A stretch of 6,715 nt of DNA from Candidatus Altarchaeales archaeon (GTDB lineage: Archaea > Altiarchaeota > Altiarchaeia > IMC4 > SCGC-AAA252-I15). Below the pieces are notes generated by a model. The model was given only the letters and a program-made list of their open reading frames with translations, ran no database searches and was not told the origin of the DNA. Shown piece by piece: positions 1-5,086 of the stretch. How positions within the stretch are numbered: position 1 is the first letter of the stretch; the number at the start of each line of letters is the position of its first letter. The stretch is from NCBI GenBank assembly GCA_016867655.1, contig VGJA01000058.1:1-6715 (forward strand). Reading direction: 5' to 3'. The position numbers and the translations under genes are program-made.

Positions 1-53
1 CGGTTTTCTATATTTGGACTTCTGTCTCCAATCTTAAGGAAACTGGGGACCCG

Positions 54-88
54 TGAAAACAGGAAACTGAAAACGGAAAACCGAAAAC
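54..88. repeat. 7-bp tandem repeat, five units, upstream of hydC
   Basis: Five consecutive heptamers read TGAAAAC, AGGAAAC, TGAAAAC, GGAAAAC and CGAAAAC, so the core is nGAAAAC with one mismatch in unit two. A related GGAAACC follows at 93-99. The first eight bases of the window (CGGTTTTC) are the reverse complement of bases 76-83, so the segment could fold back on itself. The array ends two bases before the longest possible hydC start. It is too short and lacks spacers to be a CRISPR. It may be a simple repeat, a regulator site, or the reason the contig ends here. Confidence 0.8.
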
Positions 89-90
89 CC

Positions 91-573
91 GTGGAAACCT
101 TTTTTAACAGCCCTACAATATGTATTAACGTGGATAAGATTGATGTTATTCTTGCCAAGTATTCAGACCGCTCGGAGCTTATAGACCTTCTGGAGGAAAT
201 TCAGGAGGCTTTTGGCTTTGTTTCTGAGGAGAACATGAGGCGGGTGGAGCAGAAGCTGAAGATTCCTTTGGTGGACATCTACGGCGTTGCAACGTTCTAT
301 TCAGAGTTCAAGCTGAAGCCTTCTGGCAGGCACATCATAAAGATTTGCACTGGCACGACGTGCCACGTCAAGAATTCAAGTTTCTTGCACGCTTATCTGG
401 AGGAGAAGCTGAATGTGAGGGATAATGAGACGACTAAAGACGGTTTGTTTACATTGGAGTGTGTGAACTGCATCGGCGCCTGCGCTTATGCTCCTGCGAT
501 GATGGTTGACAAGGAAGTCTACGGCAACCTCACAAAGGAGAAGATTGATGAAGTGTTGAAGAGGTATAGATGA
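91..573 (+). CDS. hydC: HydC, NuoE-like [2Fe-2S] subunit of NAD-linked [FeFe] hydrogenase
   Basis: This is the small electron-transfer subunit of the HydABC complex, homologous to NuoE (24 kDa) of complex I; it carries one [2Fe-2S] cluster in a thioredoxin-like fold next to the HydB flavin. The 160-residue product has an N-terminal helical segment (about 17-70), the family string YGVATFY (64-70), and cluster cysteines in the pattern C86-x4-C91 and C127-x3-C131. An extra cysteine, C124, sits three residues before C127. The length is normal for the family. Given coordinates are the longest form (GTG 91); GTG 130 (147 residues) begins exactly where family similarity starts and fits a leaderless promoter. 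Neither start has a Shine-Dalgarno sequence. The stop overlaps the hydB start by 4 bases (ATGA), so the two are translationally coupled. The family assignment is firm; the start is not. Confidence 0.93.
   Translation: METFFNSPTICINVDKIDVILAKYSDRSELIDLLEEIQEAFGFVSEENMRRVEQKLKIPLVDIYGVATFYSEFKLKPSGRHIIKICTGTTCHVKNSSFLHAYLEEKLNVRDNETTKDGLFTLECVNCIGACAYAPAMMVDKEVYGNLTKEKIDEVLKRYR
100..107 (+). promoter_or_regulatory. Possible TATA box for hydCBA (leaderless from GTG 130)
   Basis: The string TTTTTTAA lies 30 bases before an in-frame GTG at 130. This is the same spacing seen between TTTTTAAG and the ATG of the membrane gene at 4631, which suggests an archaeal box A driving a leaderless transcript. 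If so, hydC starts at 130, not 91. A second TATA-like string (TATATTT, 9-15) could instead give a leader of about 50 bases containing the heptamer repeat. Confidence 0.3.
561..565 (+). promoter_or_regulatory. Ribosome binding site for hydB
   Basis: GAGGT lies four bases before the ATG at 570 and matches the inner part of the anti-SD complement GGAGGTGAT. It sits inside the last codons of hydC and, with the ATGA overlap, fixes the hydB start. Confidence 0.6.
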
Positions 574-2372
574 AGGACTTAAACAGTATCATAGATGTTG
601 AGAAGGGCAGGAGGGAGCTTGAGGGAGACCGGATTACCGTGGGCGTTGCAACCTGCGGCATCTCTGCAGGGGCGATGCAAACGCTGAAACTGCTCAATGA
701 GTCCAATCTTGGGCTGCCGATTCACACAGTCGGGTGCGCTGGCATGTGCTATAATGAACCGATTGTGACTGTGAGGAAAAACGGCGTTTCCATTTATGCG
801 CATGCGGCAGGGGATGAGGCTTCCGAGCTGGCTGAGTGCATAAGAAAGGGCAGGGTTTGTGAGAAACTTTTGGTTGGCCATGACTTGAGTGAGATAGACT
901 ATTATAGAAAGCAGTGTCGTATGGTGATGGACAACTGCGGCATCATAAATCCGCTGAGCGTCGAGCAGTATGCAGCCAGAGGCGGTTTTTCTGGACTGCA
1001 GAAGGCTTTGGGTTTGGACCCGCACAGGGTGATAGACTTGGTGAAGGATTCCAAGCTGAGGGGCAGGGGCGGCGCCGGGTTTCCAACTGGGGTGAAGTGG
1101 AGTTTTGTGGTTGACAAAGGGGAGAAGAAGTATTTGGTCTGCAATGGCGATGAAGGCGACCCAGGGGCTTTCATGAACCGGACCATGCTTGAAAGCGACC
1201 CCTTCAGGGTTCTTGAGGGCATGATGATTGCAGCCTATGCTACCGGCATTGACGAGGCTTTTGTATACACAAGGGCAGAATACCCGCTTGCAATAAAGAC
1301 TGTTGCGAACGCTATTGAGATACTGAAAGGCAAGAATCTTCTGGGCAGAAACATTTTGGGCAAAGAGGGGTTCAACCTTGACATACGTTTGAAGAAGGGG
1401 GCTGGCGCCTATGTCTGCGGCGAAGAAACTGCTTTGATGCGCTCTATAATGGGCAGGAGGGGTTATCCAATGCCAAGGCCTCCTTATCCCACAGACCAGG
1501 GCTTGTGGGGCAGGCCAACCATAATAAACAATGTGGACACTCTGGCCAATGTGGCTGTGTTGCTGAAGATTGGGGTGGATGATTTCAAGAAGGTTGGCAG
1601 CGACAAGTCGGGGGGAACTAAAACAGTCTGCCTTGCAGGCAAGATAAAGCGTCCGGGAGTTGTTGAAGTGCCTTTTGGCATAACGTTGAGGGAGATAGTC
1701 TATGACATCGGCGGCGGCTTGCAGGATGACGCTGAGCTGAAGGCCATTCAGTCTGGAGGGCCTTCTGGAGGCTGTATTCCAGCCAGGTTGATTGACACCA
1801 AGCTTGACTATGAAACCTTGAAGGGGGTAGATTCCATTGTCGGTTCTGGCGGTTTGGTGGTGATGAGCACTCAAAGCTGCATGGTGGATGTTGCACGCTA
1901 TTTTATGAACTTCACCCAGCAGGAGTCGTGCGGAAAGTGCACGCCATGCAGGGAAGGAACCATGCGATTGCTGGAGCTGCTTGAGAGAATCACAATGGGA
2001 GTTGCTGAAGAAGGCGACTTGCTGTTGATAAGAAAGCTGTCGCAGTTTGTCAAAGACTGCTCTCTCTGCGGTCTGGGGCAGAACGCCCCGAATCCACTGT
2101 TTTCAACCATGAAGTATTTCATGGAGGAGTATGAAACACACATCAGGGAGAGGAAGTGCGCTGCAGGAGTCTGCAAGACCATCACGACTTATGAGATTTC
2201 AGACAAATGTGTGGGATGCGGAAACTGCGCAAGGCTGTGCCCGGTCAGCGCAATCAGCGGAAAACTTAAGGAACAGCATTACATTGACATTGAAAAATGC
2301 ATTAGATGCGAGGAATGCTACAAAAACTGCGCATTCCACGCTATACGCAAAATTGGCCCAAAAAACCGTTAA
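570..2372 (+). CDS. hydB: HydB, NuoF-like FMN/NAD(H) flavoprotein subunit of [FeFe] hydrogenase
   Basis: This is the NAD(H)-oxidising or reducing flavoprotein of the HydABC complex, 600 residues, close to the length I recall for Thermotoga maritima HydB. Domains in order: an N-terminal thioredoxin-like [2Fe-2S] domain (about 20-100, with C29, C56, C60); a NuoF core with the FMN loop GRGGAGFPTG (165-174), CNGDEGDPGAF (191-201) and the nucleotide-site string GAGAYVCGEETAL (277-289); an SLBB domain (about 351-440); the N3-type [4Fe-4S] site C454-x2-C457-x2-C460 with C497 or C500; a Cx4C pair (C530, C535); and a C-terminal 2x[4Fe-4S] ferredoxin (C547, C550, C553, C557; C577, C580, C583, C587). 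The first expected cysteine of the N-terminal cluster is Val24, a variation also present in some relatives. The C-terminal ferredoxin separates HydB-type subunits from plain NuoF. Its end overlaps hydA by 20 bases. Cytoplasmic. Confidence 0.96.
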   Translation: MKDLNSIIDVEKGRRELEGDRITVGVATCGISAGAMQTLKLLNESNLGLPIHTVGCAGMCYNEPIVTVRKNGVSIYAHAAGDEASELAECIRKGRVCEKLLVGHDLSEIDYYRKQCRMVMDNCGIINPLSVEQYAARGGFSGLQKALGLDPHRVIDLVKDSKLRGRGGAGFPTGVKWSFVVDKGEKKYLVCNGDEGDPGAFMNRTMLESDPFRVLEGMMIAAYATGIDEAFVYTRAEYPLAIKTVANAIEILKGKNLLGRNILGKEGFNLDIRLKKGAGAYVCGEETALMRSIMGRRGYPMPRPPYPTDQGLWGRPTIINNVDTLANVAVLLKIGVDDFKKVGSDKSGGTKTVCLAGKIKRPGVVEVPFGITLREIVYDIGGGLQDDAELKAIQSGGPSGGCIPARLIDTKLDYETLKGVDSIVGSGGLVVMSTQSCMVDVARYFMNFTQQESCGKCTPCREGTMRLLELLERITMGVAEEGDLLLIRKLSQFVKDCSLCGLGQNAPNPLFSTMKYFMEEYETHIRERKCAAGVCKTITTYEISDKCVGCGNCARLCPVSAISGKLKEQHYIDIEKCIRCEECYKNCAFHAIRKIGPKNR

Positions 2373-4080
2373 ACTATATTTGAATGGACAGGAAGTCAAG
2401 GCAAAGGAAGAGGAGACAGTAATAGACGTGGCTAGGAGAGTTGGCATAGACATCCCGCATTTCTGCTGGAACCGCAGGCTTGACAGGATAGGCGCCTGCA
2501 GGCTCTGTGTTGTTGAAGTGGAGGGACACCCCAACCTTGTAGCATCGTGCTCTACTCCAGTGGCAGAGGGTATGAAAGTAAGGACGCACACTCCCAGAGT
2601 CCTCGAAGCCAGGAGGATGAACCTCGAGCTGCTGCTTGGAAACCACGACTTAAACTGCACCATATGCGCAAGAAACTTGAACTGCAGGCTGCAGGAGTAT
2701 GCCTATGACTTGATGATACAGGAAACGCCTTTCAAAGGCAAAAAAAGGTATGACGAACCGGACCACTCGAGCGTGTCAATAGCGAGGGACAACAACAAAT
2801 GCATTTTGTGCGAGCAGTGCGTTCAAGTCTGCAACAAAATCCAGACAGTCTACGCTATTGGACTACAAAAGAGGGGTTTCAACACTAAAGTGAGCCCGGC
2901 CTTCAACACAACCATGGTGGACAGCCCGTGCGTCAACTGCGGCCAGTGCGTTGTCGCATGTCCTACAGGAGCGCTAACCGAAAAGAGCAGCATAAGAGAG
3001 GTAATCGATGCACTAAATTCGGAAAAGTATTTGATAGCGCAGACTGCGCCTTCAATCAGGGCAACCTTGGGAGAATGCTTCGGACTATCCCCAGGAACCC
3101 CAGTGACAGGACAAATGGTTGCAGCCTTGAGGGAACTAGGCTTCAAAAAAGTCTTTGACACAGACTTCGCTGCAGACATATGCATTGTGGAAGAGGGCAC
3201 TGAGTTCATAAAACGCTTCAAGGAAAACAGAGACCTGCCGATGATCACCACCTGCTGCCCGGCGTGGATAAAGTTTGCCGAACAGTATTACTACACGCAG
3301 TTGAACCACATGTCTTCGTGCAGAAGCCCGCAAGCAATATTGGCTTCATTAATCAAAACCTATTACGCCGAAAAAATGCTGTTAAGTCCGAAGGACATCA
3401 CATTGATAGACATCATGCCCTGCACCGCCAAAAAATATGAGATACAGAGGCCTGAATTCACAGGAGAAGCGGACTATGTGCTGACAACAATGGAGCTCGC
3501 AAAAATAATAAAGCAATACAGCATAGACTTCAACAAAATCACGCTTTCAGACTTTGACAGCCCGATGGGCGAGTCCTCCGGAGCAGGAGACATCTTCGGA
3601 AAAACAGGCGGCGTGATGGAAGCCGCATTGCGTTCTGTGGCAGACATGATGACCAAAAGAGACTTGCAGGATGTTGAATACAACGCAATACGAGGAATGG
3701 AAACCATGAAGGAAGCCGAAGTTGAAATGGGCGGCGAGTTGATAAAGATATGCGCGGTCCACACTCTGGGCGAGGCCAGAAAACTGTTGGAGCAAATCAA
3801 GGCAGGGGAAAGCCCCTACCATTTTATTGAAATAATGGCCTGCTACGGCGGCTGCGTCGGCGGCGGGGGACAACCACCGCCACACAGAAAAGAAATACTG
3901 GAAAAAAGGGCGCAGGCGCTGGTGAAAGAAGACTCAAACAAAAAACTAAGAAAATCCCACAAAAACCCAGACGTAATCAAAATATACGAAGAATACCTGG
4001 GAGAATTCGGCGGAGAAAGAGCACACAAACTACTGCACACCACCTACACAAACAGATGCATCATAGAAGAATGCAGATAG
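2353..4080 (+). CDS. hydA: HydA, catalytic [FeFe] hydrogenase subunit (group A3-like, bifurcating)
   Basis: This is the H-cluster subunit, which makes or consumes H2. Starting at TTG 2353 it has 575 residues. Domains: plant-type [2Fe-2S] (C38, C49, C52, C66); HxxxCxxCxxxxxC [4Fe-4S] (H98, C102, C105, C111); 2x[4Fe-4S] (C150, C153, C156, C160; C193, C196, C199, C203); H-cluster domain with motifs TTCCPAW (299-305), MPCTAKK (355-361) and MACYGGCVGGGGQP (495-508); then a small-subunit-like tail. H-cluster ligands are C302, C357, C497 and C501. By alignment to Clostridium CpI, proton-path residues C301, E281, E284, S321 and R288 are all present. The first motif has Thr where Ser is usual. TTG 2353 is chosen because the upstream reading frame is only the out-of-frame image of the HydB ferredoxin; the family normally starts just before KLYLNGQEV. 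No Shine-Dalgarno is visible, so re-initiation from hydB is likely. The tail ends with a C569-x4-C574 pair. Function is firm; the start is moderate. Confidence 0.95.
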   Translation: MAQKTVKLYLNGQEVKAKEEETVIDVARRVGIDIPHFCWNRRLDRIGACRLCVVEVEGHPNLVASCSTPVAEGMKVRTHTPRVLEARRMNLELLLGNHDLNCTICARNLNCRLQEYAYDLMIQETPFKGKKRYDEPDHSSVSIARDNNKCILCEQCVQVCNKIQTVYAIGLQKRGFNTKVSPAFNTTMVDSPCVNCGQCVVACPTGALTEKSSIREVIDALNSEKYLIAQTAPSIRATLGECFGLSPGTPVTGQMVAALRELGFKKVFDTDFAADICIVEEGTEFIKRFKENRDLPMITTCCPAWIKFAEQYYYTQLNHMSSCRSPQAILASLIKTYYAEKMLLSPKDITLIDIMPCTAKKYEIQRPEFTGEADYVLTTMELAKIIKQYSIDFNKITLSDFDSPMGESSGAGDIFGKTGGVMEAALRSVADMMTKRDLQDVEYNAIRGMETMKEAEVEMGGELIKICAVHTLGEARKLLEQIKAGESPYHFIEIMACYGGCVGGGGQPPPHRKEILEKRAQALVKEDSNKKLRKSHKNPDVIKIYEEYLGEFGGERAHKLLHTTYTNRCIIEECR

Positions 4081-4088
4081 CATGCATA

Positions 4089-4631
4089 CTATAGAACACG
4101 CCCTATTCTAAGAAGCAGATACACAAGAACCCCTCCAAGAATTGCTGTTGTGAACTGCATGACGCCCATGGCTGTCAAAAACACTTGCGGTATGAAACCC
4201 AGGGAATAGAACACAAATGCCGTTGTGTATAGAAAGCCGGCCTTCAGCAGCGAGCCTGCAAGCAAAGTAAGCCCGTAGTTCAACCTGTGTTTCAACTTCA
4301 CCTTGAAAGCCTGCACTATTATGTAATTCCCAACCCAGATAAACGGCATCATGTAGACTATGAAGACTGTGAAAGGGCCGAACAAAATGCCTCTAGCCAG
4401 CACGCCCAAAGTCGGAGTGAAGATTATTGGAATCGCCTTGAAAGACTTCAGGCTCAACGCAGAGCGAATCAAAAAAGCGTTGACCAGTGCGCCAACCAAA
4501 AGCTGAGGGTGGCCGAAAACAAAAGGAATCAAAAATCCTAGAAAAGCAAGCAAGAGCATTTCAACAAACTGATGGCGCTCAGAATACTCATAGTAAACTT
4601 CATCCAAAAAACCGGACTTGAAAAGACCCAT
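4089..4631 (-). CDS. Six-segment membrane protein, ECF-S-component-like, unknown substrate
   Basis: A 180-residue integral membrane protein with about six hydrophobic segments by eye (near residues 22-39, 42-59, 66-84, 87-108, 117-141, 150-176) and a short charged N-terminal tail (1-20). Conserved-looking strings are LVGALVNAFL (45-54), RGILFGPFT (80-88) and MPFIWVGN (95-102). The size and the glycine/proline-rich segments resemble S components of ECF vitamin or metal transporters. From memory it also resembles a family of small membrane proteins that automated annotation calls 'iron hydrogenase' although it has no H-cluster motif; I cannot check this here. There are no cysteines, so it binds no Fe-S cluster by itself. 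It is convergent with hydA with 8 bases between the stops, so it is not co-transcribed with the hydrogenase. ATG 4631 is preceded by a TATA-like box at leaderless distance. Membrane location is firm, function is not. Confidence 0.75.
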   Translation of the reverse strand: MGLFKSGFLDEVYYEYSERHQFVEMLLLAFLGFLIPFVFGHPQLLVGALVNAFLIRSALSLKSFKAIPIIFTPTLGVLARGILFGPFTVFIVYMMPFIWVGNYIIVQAFKVKLKHRLNYGLTLLAGSLLKAGFLYTTAFVFYSLGFIPQVFLTAMGVMQFTTAILGGVLVYLLLRIGRVL

Positions 4632-4653
4632 AAGAATATAATATCAACGACAG

Positions 4654-4661
4654 CTTAAAAA
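4654..4661 (-). promoter_or_regulatory. TATA box for the membrane-protein gene
   Basis: Read on the - strand this is TTTTTAAG, centred about 26 bases before the ATG at 4631, the usual archaeal distance from box A to the transcription start. That predicts a leaderless mRNA. It sits just past the stop codon of the upstream pilin-like gene, so the two genes may be transcribed separately despite the 31-base gap. Confidence 0.5.
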
Positions 4662-4662
4662 C

Positions 4663-5028
4663 CTAACAGTAAACTGGAACGCCCAAAGCTTCCGCTGCTG
4701 CAAGCAAAAGCAGGACACATATGCCTCCTAGAACAGCATCCAGAACGCTCTTTCTCGCAGCTATGGCCTCAGCCGGCTCCTCGACCATAATATACTTTAT
4801 TCCAGCGATGACCATGAAAAGCAAAATCACTGGAGGAGTAATCTTCTCCACCAAACAAAGCAGCCTGCCCGCAAAACGAACTGCCTTCACTCTGAGGGCA
4901 GCATAGTCTGTAGGCCAAGTGTCAGCAGCACAAAAAGCGGAAAAAAAGTAGGACAAAACCAGTAATACAACAAGCTGCCTGAGCAAAACGACAGCACACC
5001 TTCGGTTCAGCACAGGAATACATGACAT
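4663..5028 (-). CDS. Small secreted/membrane protein resembling a type IV secretion pilin
   Basis: A 121-residue protein. Residues 8-11 are basic (NRRC), followed by a hydrophobic stretch (about 12-33) and AFCA-AD (31-36), which looks like a signal peptide cleaved near residue 35. Two more hydrophobic helices (about 64-80 and 97-116) are linked by a short polar loop with EEPAEAIAARK (83-93). The pattern 'hydrophobic, GIKYI, short acidic loop, small-residue-rich, basic, second hydrophobic helix with GG' is what I know from the T4SS pilin family of small VirB2/TrbC-like proteins common in DPANN archaea and CPR bacteria. There are six cysteines (3, 11, 33, 58, 104, 121), and the protein ends in Cys. 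It lies 31 bases upstream of the ECF-S-like gene on the same strand. No other secretion genes are in view, so the role is inferred from shape only; an unrelated two-helix membrane protein is the alternative. Confidence 0.55.
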   Translation of the reverse strand: MSCIPVLNRRCAVVLLRQLVVLLVLSYFFSAFCAADTWPTDYAALRVKAVRFAGRLLCLVEKITPPVILLFMVIAGIKYIMVEEPAEAIAARKSVLDAVLGGICVLLLLAAAEALGVPVYC

Positions 5029-5035
5029 AACGTTA

Positions 5036-5043
5036 TTTATTAA
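5036..5043 (+). promoter_or_regulatory. Possible TATA box for the FBP aldolase/phosphatase gene
   Basis: TTTATTAA lies 51 bases before the ATG at 5087. A start about 26 bases downstream, near 5065, would give a leader of about 22 bases that includes the Shine-Dalgarno site, unlike the leaderless genes on the opposite strand. Confidence 0.35.
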
Positions 5044-5051
5044 ACGAGAAC

Positions 5052-5059
5052 AATTAATA
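5052..5059 (-). promoter_or_regulatory. Possible TATA box for the pilin-like gene
   Basis: On the - strand this reads TATTAATT within an AT-rich stretch, centred about 27 bases before the ATG at 5028, again implying a leaderless transcript. It lies only a few bases from the + strand TATA-like box, so the two divergent promoters overlap. Confidence 0.35.
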
Positions 5060-5076
5060 ATACGTTTCTAAAACGG

Positions 5077-5082
5077 GGTGAT
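5077..5082 (+). promoter_or_regulatory. Shine-Dalgarno site of the FBP aldolase/phosphatase gene
   Basis: GGTGAT, six contiguous bases of the anti-SD complement, lies four bases before ATG 5087. This decides the start: the GTG at 5078, which would add three residues, is part of the ribosome binding site itself. Confidence 0.75.
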
Positions 5083-5086
5083 ATGG

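Noticed and set aside
54..99. CRISPR array or CRISPR leader
   Set aside because: The units are contiguous 7-mers without spacers and there are no cas genes in the window.
579..1874. A 431-codon open frame on the - strand, antisense to hydB
   Set aside because: It mirrors hydB codons exactly and has no recognisable domain; the G/T-ending codons of hydB in this region leave the opposite strand free of stops.
2131..2352. N-terminal extension of HydA by 74 residues
   Set aside because: The encoded residues are the out-of-frame image of the HydB C-terminal ferredoxin and carry no family similarity.
2190..2372. A separate ferredoxin gene at the end of hydB
   Set aside because: The two [4Fe-4S] motifs are in the same uninterrupted frame as the NuoF core, as is normal for HydB-type subunits.
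4287..4541. An 84-codon + strand open frame inside the membrane-protein gene
   Set aside because: It is a polar, low-similarity shadow; the opposite strand gives a clean multi-span membrane protein with a promoter.
5078..5086. GTG start three codons upstream for the aldolase/phosphatase
   Set aside because: This GTG is part of the GGTGAT ribosome binding site, and family members begin at the Met encoded at 5087.
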